Positions 25,297-33,145 of a stretch of 64,000 nucleotides of DNA are shown here, piece after piece. Below the pieces are notes generated by a model that was not told the DNA's origin, did not search any database, and saw only the letters and a list, made by a program, of their open reading frames with translations. Every line of letters starts with the position of its first letter. Within the stretch, counting starts at the first letter, position 1. The translations under genes and the position numbers were made by a program. Source of the DNA: Bacillota bacterium (lineage in GTDB: Bacteria; Bacillota; Clostridia; Christensenellales; JAEXRW01); contig JAEXRW010000008.1 of assembly GCA_023454175.1 (NCBI GenBank), positions 62,001 to 126,000 on the forward strand, given 5' to 3'.

Positions 25297-25728
25297 TTAA
25301 TGGCTTGAAGGAATGGCTTCGTTGATCCTTTTGCTTGCCCTCCTGTATTTTTCTATTCTCGCCCTGTCTTCTTCCGTGGGGTCTTGGATGCGCGTTATGT
25401 CCATATTGTCTGCCAAATCGGCCAGTTTCACGCGGCAGGCCGTCTCGTTTTCCAGTACCCTTCCGATGAAATCATCGTAGGATTCTCCTTCCCGCTTCGT
25501 CAGGCAGTGCAATACCGCTATGACTTCTTCCGTAAACCCTTCATTTTTTAAATCATCAAATGTAATATCGCTGTCTTCCACTACATCATGCAGCACGGCG
25601 CATGTGATTTCTAGATCACTTTGGCATCTCAGCATCACCCGGAGCGGGTGCAGGATATAAGGGCTGCCGCCTTTGTCCTCCTGGTCTTTATGGGCGCGCG
25701 CCGCGATCTCGATGGCTTTGTTCAGCAT
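25297..25728 (-). CDS. HD-domain hydrolase related to the RelA/SpoT (Mesh1) hydrolase domain
   Basis: A 143-residue protein. The metal-binding HD motifs are AARAHKDQEDKGGSPYILHP, with LHP typical of RelA/SpoT, and CAVLHDVVEDSD. KLADLADNMD follows at about 100. It corresponds to the isolated (p)ppGpp-hydrolase fold, as in Mesh1. The synthetase and regulatory domains are absent. GAAGGAG sets the start at 25728. Candidate roles are alarmone breakdown or another nucleotide phosphatase activity. It follows the NlpC/P60 gene after a hairpin, so they may share a transcript. Confidence 0.8.
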   Translation of the reverse strand: MLNKAIEIAARAHKDQEDKGGSPYILHPLRVMLRCQSDLEITCAVLHDVVEDSDITFDDLKNEGFTEEVIAVLHCLTKREGESYDDFIGRVLENETACRVKLADLADNMDITRIQDPTEEDRARIEKYRRASKRINEAIPSSH

Positions 25729-25773
25729 GAGAACTCCTTCAGTGAAATGATGTGTATATTTCACATATAAGTG

Positions 25774-25795
25774 ACCCCCCGTTGATGCGGGGGGT
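25774..25795 (-). other. GC-rich hairpin between the P60 and HD genes
   Basis: Arms 25774-25781 and 25788-25795 pair over 8 bp (six C-G pairs in a row) about 10 bases past the P60 stop. No T tract follows on the minus strand, so it may only partially end transcription before the HD gene. Confidence 0.5.
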
Positions 25796-25804
25796 TCGGT
25801 CATC

Positions 25805-26950
25805 TTATATGCTCCACGGCCGTCTCGCCAGCCTGAAGTGGGATTTCCAGTAGGCCGTGTCGCAGTGGCGTTTGACCACCTTGCCGTTGGACGAGGATGC
25901 GTCTATCATCATGCCGCCGCCGATATAGATGCCGACATGCCCGATGACTTTCCTGCTGTCTATGTGGAAGAATAACAGGTCGCCCTTCTTTAGGCTGCCC
26001 ATGCTGCTGATCTTTTTCCATTCGTCCACCCCGCTGTATCCGTAGGCGGTGTACCGGCCGATCTTGACACCGGCATTCTTGAGGCAATAGTATACCAGTC
26101 CCGAGCAGTCGTAGGAACTCGGCCCTTCGTGACCCGATATATATGGATCGCCGATCTCTCCGGTTGCGATCTGGATGAACTTGTTGATGTTTTTGCTCAG
26201 TTTGATCTGCAGCGTTATCGGTCCTACCGCCTTGGAGGAGAATATCTTGTTAAACGTCTGCTCTCCGGCTTTCCCGTCCGCTCCGAGCTTGTTCATCCTC
26301 TGGAAGGCTTTTACTGCTTCGACGGTCTTGGGTCCGTAGTTTTTGTCTATGGATATTGAAAAGCCCAGTTCCCGCAGCCTTCTTTGGAAGGCCCCCACGT
26401 CCTCGCCGGTGGCCCCCTGGAGCAGGGTATAGGGTTTGGCCGCGTCCGAGAAAAGCAGAGCTTTGGTCTCGTCCCCCAGGATGCCATCCTGCGTGATGCC
26501 CGCCTGCCTCTGGAAATATTTCAGTGCCGCTTGCGTCACCGGGCCGAAGTGCTCGGTAGGCTCGTCCTGGTCCATATAGCCCAAATCCATTAGTCTTTGC
26601 TGAAGTTCCGCGATATCCGGGCCGTCCGCGCCTTTTTTTATAGGTGTGGGGGTCGGAATGGGGGTGGGTTCGGAGCTGGCCTCCGTCGGCGATAGGACGC
26701 CCGGGGAGGATGAGACTATTGGACTGGAGGCGGATGTTTGTCCTTGCATGGTGGCGGTCTGGTTGCCGCCGTTCAAAAAGACCAGCAGCAGCACGCCCGT
26801 CAGTACCAGCGCCGTGCCGGTTATCAGGGCCAGGCGCACCTGCCAGCGCGAACGTTTGACCTTCCGCCAGAAAAGTACGATGCTGCGCAGCATGGCTTTC
26901 AGTTTGCTTTCCGGCAGGTGGTATGTTGTCCCGAAGCGCCGGTATTTCAT
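25805..26950 (-). CDS. Membrane-anchored NlpC/P60 cell-wall endopeptidase with two peptidoglycan-binding modules
   Basis: A 381-residue protein. A cytoplasmic basic segment, one transmembrane anchor at about 39-60 (LALITGTALVLTGVLLLVFL) and a Ser/Thr/Pro linker come first. Two PG_binding_1 modules follow (DIAELQQRLMDLGYMD and VGAFQRRLRELGFSI). The C-terminal NlpC/P60 domain has the catalytic Cys in SSYDCSGLVYYCL and the His in IGHVGIYIGGG. It should cut peptide stems in the cell wall outside the membrane. I used the ATG at 26950, since the upstream TTG has no good ribosome site. A copy of its last codons has spread to 25160-25193. Confidence 0.88.
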   Translation of the reverse strand: MKYRRFGTTYHLPESKLKAMLRSIVLFWRKVKRSRWQVRLALITGTALVLTGVLLLVFLNGGNQTATMQGQTSASSPIVSSSPGVLSPTEASSEPTPIPTPTPIKKGADGPDIAELQQRLMDLGYMDQDEPTEHFGPVTQAALKYFQRQAGITQDGILGDETKALLFSDAAKPYTLLQGATGEDVGAFQRRLRELGFSISIDKNYGPKTVEAVKAFQRMNKLGADGKAGEQTFNKIFSSKAVGPITLQIKLSKNINKFIQIATGEIGDPYISGHEGPSSYDCSGLVYYCLKNAGVKIGRYTAYGYSGVDEWKKISSMGSLKKGDLLFFHIDSRKVIGHVGIYIGGGMMIDASSSNGKVVKRHCDTAYWKSHFRLARRPWSI

Positions 26951-27141
26951 TCGTGCTCTTTTCAAACTGTCATAACCTTTTCTTCATTGTTCGTAACACT
27001 TTTTTAACATTATATATTTTCAGTCCATTCAAAGTCAACAGGTTGCCGCCTGAAATTTACGGTTTTATAAAAGTTTACAACTTTGCATAAACGGTGGTTT
27101 CGCAGCACTGTAATGCTTTTTCTCCCCGTAGAAAAGCGGTT

Positions 27142-27999
27142 CTAATGGATGGGCCGTTTCCTGTACCTTTTCCCGTAGGCCTCCACGCTGCCGATGGTGA
27201 TGAGCGCGTTTGCGTCCAGTCCGTTCACGATGGACCGCAGCTTCATGATCTCCAGGCGCGATACCACGATATACAGGATGTTCGTCTGTTCCCCCTTGTA
27301 TGCCCCCTTCCCGTCCAGCAGCGTGATGCCCCTTCCCAGCCTGGCCATGACGGCTTCCGATATCTCGCAGTATTTCTCCGATATGATGAATACGGCCTTG
27401 GATTCGTCCACGCCGTCCACCACCAGGTCGATGGCTTTCACGGCGATGGCGTAGGCGATCAGCGAATACATCGCCCTGTCCCATCCGTAGACGAAGCCGG
27501 CCGCCACCAGGATGAAGAAGTTGAAGAACATCACGATCTGCCCGATGGAAAAGCTCACCTTCCTGTCCAGGATGATGGCTACCACCTCGATCCCGTCCGT
27601 GGAGCCGCCGCTGCGGATGATGAGCCCGATGCCCACGCCGATAATGATCCCCCCGAAGACCGATGCCAGCAGCACGTCCTGCGTCAGTCCGGGTATGGGG
27701 TGCAGGATGGAAACGCCCGCCGAGTAGCAGGCCACCGCGATGAGCGTGAGGATGGTGAAAGTCTTCCCGATATGCCTGTATCCGATGATGAGAAAGGGCA
27801 GGTTGAGCGCAAAGGTCAGTATGCCCAGCGGGAAATGGGTGAAATGGCTGATCATGATGGATATGCCCACCACGCCCCCGTCGATCACATTGTTGGGGAT
27901 GAGGAAGATCTCCAGCCCCACCGCATACAGCGCCGAGCCGAGTACGATGAGTAAAGCCTTGATGATCTTGGTATAAATGCTTCGCCGTTTTATATCCAT
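27142..27999 (-). CDS. YitT-family membrane protein (DUF161 plus DUF2179)
   Basis: A 285-residue protein with five to six membrane helices. The typical YitT opening is GSALYAVGLEIFLIPNNVIDGGVVGISI, seen here split across residues 20-50, with IIRSGGSTDGIEVVAIIL further on. A C-terminal soluble DUF2179 domain (VFIISEKYCEISEAVM ... NILYIVVSRLEIMKLR) is of the PII-like ferredoxin-fold kind. The start at 27999 has AAGGAGG upstream. YitT proteins are widespread in Firmicutes; the transport or sensing function is not established. It diverges from the spore photoproduct lyase. Confidence 0.85.
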   Translation of the reverse strand: MDIKRRSIYTKIIKALLIVLGSALYAVGLEIFLIPNNVIDGGVVGISIMISHFTHFPLGILTFALNLPFLIIGYRHIGKTFTILTLIAVACYSAGVSILHPIPGLTQDVLLASVFGGIIIGVGIGLIIRSGGSTDGIEVVAIILDRKVSFSIGQIVMFFNFFILVAAGFVYGWDRAMYSLIAYAIAVKAIDLVVDGVDESKAVFIISEKYCEISEAVMARLGRGITLLDGKGAYKGEQTNILYIVVSRLEIMKLRSIVNGLDANALITIGSVEAYGKRYRKRPIH

Positions 28000-28349
28000 T
28001 CCATGCCTCCTTGATACATTATTCTGTTGGGTTTCCCATTTACATATGAGGTTTTCCAGCAGAAAACCGTCGAACAGTTTGGCTGATGATAAAGGCCCGT
28101 CATGGATGTGTTGGAACATGCCTTGAATATCTCAGTTTTCATTTTACATTACTATTTGGTTGATTTCAACCTGTTTATGCCTGTTTTCGCCTGTCTTGGT
28201 TGATTGGCGCTGCATTTTTATTCCTTGCTCTATGATTCTTTATTTATCGCGCATCTTCTCCCGATATCACGTTTTTAATGGATTTTATCATGGTTCCGCG
28301 ATGTGCGGGGCATAATTTGGATTGTATTCAGACCGAAATGGAGCATGCC
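28000..28349. other. Gene-free divergent spacer between yitT-like and splB genes
   Basis: About 350 bases, AT-richer than the coding DNA, between two divergent starts. It must hold both promoters, but I see no convincing sigma-A or sigma-G box. An upstream ATG at 28278 is in frame with splB but lacks a ribosome site and family support. Confidence 0.5.
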
Positions 28350-29354
28350 ATGCAGATCAAACGGGTGCTTGTCGAAGAGGCCGCATTGGACTACCCCATG
28401 GGTGAGCGGGTGCACCGGCATTTCAAAGGACTGGGCACGCCCGTCCTTGTGGCCCGCCGCCCATCCTTTCCGGACCTGGAGGGCATGGAGGAACCGGCCG
28501 CCTACCGTGAAGCCAAATCCACACTTTATATCGGGGTGCGCCGGGTGACCCGCTTTGAGGCCTGCAAGCCCTCCGCGGACTTTCAACTGCCCCTGCTTTC
28601 GGGCTGCGGCGGCATGTGCGAATACTGCTATACCCACACCCGCGTGGGGACGCGCCCGTATCTCCGGCTGTACGTGAATACCGAAGAGATCTTTAATATG
28701 GCGGATGGGTACGTGCAGCAGCGCCTGCCCGGAAAGACCACCTTTGAACTGGCCGCCTCCTCCGATCCCCTGTTTTTCGAGCCGTTCTCGGGCATGGTGT
28801 CCGAATGCGTCCTGCATTTTGCCCGCCGTGAAACAGCCTTCCTCCGCATCGCCACCAAGTTTGATTGTGTGGATACGCTTGTGGGTCTGGAGCACAGCGG
28901 CCATACATCCCTGCGTTTCAGCGTGAATGCGCATTCCGTCGCCCGTAGGTATGAGCATGCCCTGCCCGATGTGGAGCTCCGCATCGCTGCAGCAGGTAAG
29001 GTCGCATCCGCCGGGTATCCCACCGGCTTCATGATCGCCCCCGTTTTCCTCTATGACGGCTGGCAGGAGGACTACCTGGATGTGCTCAGGAGGATCAGGC
29101 AGAGCGTGAAGGATATCCCGGTTACGTTCGAAGTCATCGCCCATCGCTTCACCCCCAGGGCCAAAGAGAGCATTCAAAAGATTTTCCCCGCCACGACGCT
29201 GGATATGGACGAAACTGCCCGGAAATTTAAATTCGGCCAGTTCGGCTATGGCAAATATGTTTATTCAAAAGAACAATATGATGAATTGAAGGCCTTTTTC
29301 AGGGAGCATATAACCGCCCTTTTTGGTCCCGGCGCGCTTCTCTATATCGTGTGA
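28350..29354 (+). CDS. splB: Spore photoproduct lyase (radical SAM DNA repair enzyme)
   Basis: A 334-residue radical SAM enzyme that in spore-formers reverts the thymine dimer called spore photoproduct during germination. The cluster motif is SGCGGMCEYCY (C-x3-C-x2-C). The flanking STLYIGVRRVTRF, PYLRLYVNTEEIF, TKFDCVD and GYPTGFMIAPVFLYDGW segments align along the whole B. subtilis protein as I recall it. The start at 28350 has GGAG upstream and matches the family opening (MQ...YPMG). The H-donor Cys141 of B. subtilis is Ala here (FELAASSD), while a Cys stands at the equivalent of position 77 (FEACKPSA). It points to an endospore-forming host. Confidence 0.92.
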   Translation: MQIKRVLVEEAALDYPMGERVHRHFKGLGTPVLVARRPSFPDLEGMEEPAAYREAKSTLYIGVRRVTRFEACKPSADFQLPLLSGCGGMCEYCYTHTRVGTRPYLRLYVNTEEIFNMADGYVQQRLPGKTTFELAASSDPLFFEPFSGMVSECVLHFARRETAFLRIATKFDCVDTLVGLEHSGHTSLRFSVNAHSVARRYEHALPDVELRIAAAGKVASAGYPTGFMIAPVFLYDGWQEDYLDVLRRIRQSVKDIPVTFEVIAHRFTPRAKESIQKIFPATTLDMDETARKFKFGQFGYGKYVYSKEQYDELKAFFREHITALFGPGALLYIV

Positions 29355-29511
29355 TTTCGTTGCGCCTGCCTGATGATACCCGCTGCTGCAGTTTTAGTAA
29401 CGGTGTATTCCGGCATCACAGTCATATCTCCTACTTATACATATAATGGACTGACAGGTTTTCTGTTGTCAGAAAGCTTTTATGGGCTGTTTTTAAATGG
29501 GGGTATTGGTT

Positions 29512-30849
29512 ATGTTTGATAGAAAAACTTCCTGGCTCACCGGACCAACCGGACCCAGAGGTCCCACTGGTTTGACTGGCCCCACAGGTCCTGCGGGTCC
29601 CGAAGGTCCTGCGGGCGCGACAGGCCCCGAGGGACCCATAGGTCCCGAAGGTCCTGCCGGACCCGAAGGGCCCGCCGGTATTGCGGGTGCAACGGGAGCG
29701 GCAGGTCCTGCCGGTCCGGTTGGTCCTGTTGGTTCCGTTGGCCCGATTGGCACGGTTGGCCCCGTAGGTCCCGTCGGTCCGGTTGGCCCTATTGGTCCGG
29801 TCGGTCCTGTTGGTCCTGTCGGTCCGGTTGGCCCTGTTGGCCCCGTCGGTCCTGTCGGTCCGATTGGCCCGGTAGGTCCCGTTGGTCTGATCGGCCCGGT
29901 TGGACCGGAAGGGCCTGCCGGTGCGGTGGGTGATACGGGTCCCGCGGGCGACACGGGCCCCGCGGGTGATACCGGCCCGGCGGGTGCCACGGGTGCTGCA
30001 GGTCCCGTCGGTGCGGCGGGTGCTGCGGGTGCGACGGGTGCAACAGGCCTTACAGGGGCTACGGGAACTACGGGTGCCACAGGGATCACGGGAGCCACCG
30101 GGGCTACCGGAGCCGACGGGATCCCCGGGCCTACAGGCGCTACAGGGATAACGGGCGCCACGGGTGCCACCGGCATGACGGGGGCTACCGGTTCTACGGG
30201 TGCTACGGGTCTCACGGGCGCCACCGGCGCTGCGGGCATCGCAGGTCCCACAGGTGCTACTGGTGTGACTGGCGCTACGGGTGCCACCGGCCTCACGGGG
30301 GCCACGGGCGCTACCGGCGCCACCGGCCTGACGGGGGCTACCGGTTCCACGGGGACTACAGGAGCCACGGGGGCAACGGGCGCTACCGGGGCTACGGGTG
30401 CCACGGGGGCCACAGGCGCTACCGGGCCCACCGGCACGAGCGTCACATCCACCTCCGCCTTTGCGGCCAATACGTTGGGCGCCGTCATCTCGGTTTTGCT
30501 GGGCGGTACGGATATCCCGCTGCCGGATAGTCAAAATCTTTCGCCCGATATCACGATGAATGGGGCCAATACCGTCTTTACGCTGAATACCGGGGGCAGG
30601 TACTATATCACCTACCAGATCAACCTGGCCGCCACGCTCCTGCTCGGTAGCCGGCTCCTGGTCAATGGTGCGCCCAATACGGCTTCCACCGTTTCTCCTG
30701 TCCTGGCAGCCTCCGCGTTCAATAACGATGTCATCGTGCCCCTGGCGGCGGGCTCCACCGTGGAGCTGCAGCTTTTCGGACTGCTTGGCTCGGCCACGCT
30801 CCTGGGAAATGGTGCAGGCGCTGCGCTGACCATCATCCGCCTGAGTTGA
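29512..30849 (+). CDS. BclA-like collagen-repeat protein, likely spore surface
   Basis: A 445-residue protein. A 10-residue start (MFDRKTSWLT) leads into about 100 uninterrupted Gly-x-y triplets. The first half is mainly GPV/GPI/GPE and the second mainly GAT/GLT. A C-terminal domain of about 135 residues then follows (TSTSAFAANTLGAVISVLLGG ... ALTIIRLS). That order matches BclA, the hair-like glycoprotein of the exosporium, whose end domain forms a TNF-like trimer. GGGGGT stands 8 bases before the ATG at 29512. Thr-rich triplets are typical O-glycosylation sites, and a glycosyltransferase follows. It lies between the spore genes splB and tlp. Confidence 0.85.
   Translation: MFDRKTSWLTGPTGPRGPTGLTGPTGPAGPEGPAGATGPEGPIGPEGPAGPEGPAGIAGATGAAGPAGPVGPVGSVGPIGTVGPVGPVGPVGPIGPVGPVGPVGPVGPVGPVGPVGPIGPVGPVGLIGPVGPEGPAGAVGDTGPAGDTGPAGDTGPAGATGAAGPVGAAGAAGATGATGLTGATGTTGATGITGATGATGADGIPGPTGATGITGATGATGMTGATGSTGATGLTGATGAAGIAGPTGATGVTGATGATGLTGATGATGATGLTGATGSTGTTGATGATGATGATGATGATGATGPTGTSVTSTSAFAANTLGAVISVLLGGTDIPLPDSQNLSPDITMNGANTVFTLNTGGRYYITYQINLAATLLLGSRLLVNGAPNTASTVSPVLAASAFNNDVIVPLAAGSTVELQLFGLLGSATLLGNGAGAALTIIRLS
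29542..30441 (+). repeat. Collagen-type triplet repeat region in DNA
   Basis: Nine-base and longer units coding for Gly-Pro-Val, Gly-Ala-Thr and relatives are repeated in tandem for about 900 bases. Such DNA expands and contracts easily and creates long open frames on the other strand. Confidence 0.9.
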
Positions 30850-30863
30850 TTGTAAGGATGCAA

Positions 30864-30894
30864 AGCCGGCAGTCCGGGTGGCTGCCGGTTTTTT
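30864..30894 (+). terminator. Intrinsic terminator of the collagen-like gene
   Basis: Arms 30864-30872 and 30882-30890 pair over 9 bp (CCGGCAG core, one G-T) and a run of six T follows. Confidence 0.8.
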
Positions 30895-30959
30895 GCTGGC
30901 GGGATGCTGCATATTACCGGTTTGGTAATTTATTTAAACAAATTGAATGGGGGGTAGTC

Positions 30960-32036
30960 ATGGTCTCCATCAGCCTCTGCATGATCGTAAAAGACGAGGA
31001 GGATACCCTCCCCCGCTGCCTGGAGTGCGTCAAGGGCGTCGCCGATGAGATCGTCATCGTGGATACCGGTTCATCGGATGCTACGAAAACAGCGGCAGGC
31101 AACTATACGGACAAGGTTTTTGATTTTCCCTGGGCCGATGATTTTTCCGCCGCCCGCAACTTCTCCTTTTCGCTTGCCGTATGCGATTACATCCTCTGGC
31201 TCGATGCCGATGATGTCCTGCTTCCTGGGGACGCCGCGAGGTTCCTTGAATTGAAAAAGAGCCTGGACCCCGCCACCGATGTCGTCATGATGCAGTACCA
31301 TACGGGTTTTGACGCGCAGGGCCATGTTACGTTTTCCTATTTCCGTGAACGCCTCGTGAAAAGGAGCCGGGGCTTCCGCTGGTTTGAACCCGTCCATGAA
31401 TACCTGGAGACCTTCGGGCAAATCGTTTTTTCAGATATCTGTATCACCCACCAAAAGGTGCATCCGCCGGTGCCCGGAAGGAATCTGGCCATTTATGAGA
31501 CCATCCTCAAAGGGGGCGGCAGCCTGACCCCGCGCGGCCTCTATTATTATGCCCGGGAGCTGAAGGATGCCGGCCGCCATGCCGATGCCGTTGAAGCCTT
31601 CGAACGTTTTCTCAGTGAAGGCAAAGGCTGGGTGGAGGACGATATCTGCGCCTGTACTGAACTGGCCGCCTGTCATAAAGCGCTGGGAGGCATCCGGGAG
31701 GAGCTGGGTGCCTTGCTCAGGAGTCTGGAATATGATGTTCCCCGCGCCGAAACGTGCTGCGCGCTGGGCTATCATTTCAAGGCCAAAGGTGATTACCGCC
31801 TGGCGGCGTACTGGTTCCTGCAGGCTTTGGATGCAGCGGAGCCGCCGGAGAGCCGTGGTTTCGTCCAGCCGGAATGCCATGGCTACATCCCCTGCATCGA
31901 GCTGGCCGTCTGCTATGACAGGTTGGGCAGGAAGGAAGAGGCGTTCAGGTTCAATGAAAAGGCGGCCGCCTTCAAGCCCGGGGACCCTTCCGTGGAATAT
32001 AACCGGAAATACTTTGAGACCCTTGCAGGCCGATAG
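30960..32036 (+). CDS. Family 2 glycosyltransferase with TPR-like tail
   Basis: A 358-residue protein. A GT2 domain at about 1-220 has ISLCMIVKDEEDTLPRCL, the sugar-nucleotide motif EIVIVDTGSSD and the metal-binding DADD in YILWLDADDVLLPGD. A helical tail of about 140 residues with repeats like KALGGIREELGALLRSLEY and YHFKAKGDYRLAAYWFLQAL fits TPR units. That combination occurs in protein O- and S-glycosyltransferases such as SunS. The start has GGGGGGT ahead. It lies next to the Thr-rich collagen protein, so it probably glycosylates that spore-surface protein; this is inferred from context. Confidence 0.85.
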   Translation: MVSISLCMIVKDEEDTLPRCLECVKGVADEIVIVDTGSSDATKTAAGNYTDKVFDFPWADDFSAARNFSFSLAVCDYILWLDADDVLLPGDAARFLELKKSLDPATDVVMMQYHTGFDAQGHVTFSYFRERLVKRSRGFRWFEPVHEYLETFGQIVFSDICITHQKVHPPVPGRNLAIYETILKGGGSLTPRGLYYYARELKDAGRHADAVEAFERFLSEGKGWVEDDICACTELAACHKALGGIREELGALLRSLEYDVPRAETCCALGYHFKAKGDYRLAAYWFLQALDAAEPPESRGFVQPECHGYIPCIELAVCYDRLGRKEEAFRFNEKAAAFKPGDPSVEYNRKYFETLAGR

Positions 32037-32115
32037 GACCATTTACCAATTTATATCTGGTAATTCATTCCTTGCCGCCTTATAATATCTTTGAATATGC
32101 AAAGGAGGAAAAGAC

Positions 32116-32679
32116 ATGAAAAAAGCGCTTGTGATCATTTTTGTATTTGCCATCGTTCTTTCATTGTGTGCCTGCGGTGCCCAATCGCCATCATCTTCCG
32201 CGCCTCAGCCTCCCGCTGAAACCGGCCAGTCCGCCCCGTCTTCCGCAGCTCAGTCACCGGCTGCTCCGCAGGGCAAGCTGATCGAACCCGCACAGTTGGT
32301 CTCCAAATCCGATGCGGAGAAGCTCACCGGCGCACCGTTCGATGATGTGACCACCAAGGAAAATGCCGTTGTGGGCCAGAAGCTCCTTCAGTATACCACC
32401 AAGGATGCCGGCAACTATATGCAGGTCGGCCTTACGCAGCAGGCGTTTATCAAGACCAAAGGCGTCACCGTGCAGTCCATTTATGACGGCATCAAAGAAG
32501 CCTTTCCCGATGCGAAAAAGGCTGCGGGAGTCGGCGACGACGCTTTCTTTGCCCCGCCCGGCCTCCATATCATGTACCACGGATACTATATCAATATTGC
32601 TCTGACAAAAGCCGTCCAGGATAAGCTCGTCACTGTCGGGAAATTCGCCTGTGAGAGCCTGGATAAGCTGCTGAAATAA
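32116..32679 (+). CDS. Lipoprotein of unknown function
   Basis: A 187-residue protein behind a strong AGGAGG site, with -10 TATAAT at 32081-32086. It has a lipoprotein signal (KK, lipobox LCAC, Cys20), a Ser/Pro/Ala/Gln-rich linker to about residue 55 and a compact domain of about 130 residues (LVSKSDAEKLTGAPFDDVT ... VTVGKFACESLDKLLK). The domain suggests a small alpha/beta fold, but I do not recognise the family. It follows the glycosyltransferase and precedes tlp, with its own terminator. Confidence 0.75.
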   Translation: MKKALVIIFVFAIVLSLCACGAQSPSSSAPQPPAETGQSAPSSAAQSPAAPQGKLIEPAQLVSKSDAEKLTGAPFDDVTTKENAVVGQKLLQYTTKDAGNYMQVGLTQQAFIKTKGVTVQSIYDGIKEAFPDAKKAAGVGDDAFFAPPGLHIMYHGYYINIALTKAVQDKLVTVGKFACESLDKLLK

Positions 32680-32697
32680 CAAACACGATGATAGATG

Positions 32698-32727
32698 AAG
32701 CGCTCGGTTTCCGGGCGCTTTTCTTTT
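32698..32727 (+). terminator. Intrinsic terminator of the lipoprotein gene
   Basis: Arms 32698-32707 and 32711-32720 form a 10-bp stem (one T-G) with loop TTT and a T-rich tail. Confidence 0.85.
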
Positions 32728-32834
32728 TTGTCTGTTCCAGTACTTTCTAAGTCTTTGATGCATTTCCCATTCATTGAAAAAGACATTGGGGGGAATGATG
32801 AATGATAACAATTCAATTGAACAGGAGCATCGTT

Positions 32835-33068
32835 ATGGACAAGCATAATCCCGATAATCGCAAGGACAATGTGAAGAATATCCAAAAGAGCATCAATTTC
32901 ACCATCCAGAATATGGAGGCCGCCGATGAGATGATCGCCCATTCGTCCAACCCGAAGACGAGGCAGGAGCTGACCGAAAAAAACGAACGGCGGGAGCGTG
33001 CGCTGGACGGCATGCGTTCCGAAATACGCGATGAAGCGCAGCATCATAAACGCGGCTCTGACGCTTGA
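32835..33068 (+). CDS. tlp: Small acid-soluble spore protein Tlp
   Basis: A 77-residue protein that aligns with Tlp: DNRKDNVKNIQKSI, TIQNMEAADEMI and LTEKNERRERALDGMRSEIRD. Its close relative in B. subtilis is a thioredoxin-like spore core protein made late in sporulation. AGGAG precedes the ATG at 32835; an earlier in-frame start at 32802 has none. It supports the case for a spore-forming host. Confidence 0.85.
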   Translation: MDKHNPDNRKDNVKNIQKSINFTIQNMEAADEMIAHSSNPKTRQELTEKNERRERALDGMRSEIRDEAQHHKRGSDA

Positions 33069-33095
33069 TCGTTTGCCGTCAAAAGGCAGTCCATG

Positions 33096-33127
33096 AAAAA
33101 AGCCGCCCAGTCCCAGCCAGGCGGCTT
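33096..33127 (-). terminator. Intrinsic terminator of the pseudo-receiver gene
   Basis: Arms 33100-33107 and 33120-33127 form an 8-bp GC stem (AAGCCGCC). On the minus strand TTTTTT follows. On the plus strand the same stem may close tlp. Confidence 0.8.
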
Positions 33128-33145
33128 GTTACATGTCAGCTGGAT

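Noticed and set aside
28275..29177. A 300-codon frame opposite splB
   Set aside because: Antisense shadow; splB is conserved over its length.
29542..30441. CRISPR-like array
   Set aside because: Repeats are contiguous coding triplets without unique spacers; no cas genes seen.
29431..30912. Two long antisense open frames (493 and 331 codons) over the collagen gene
   Set aside because: Their Ala-Pro-Val or Arg/Gly/Thr repeat proteins mirror the triplet DNA; no ribosome site, family or codon support.
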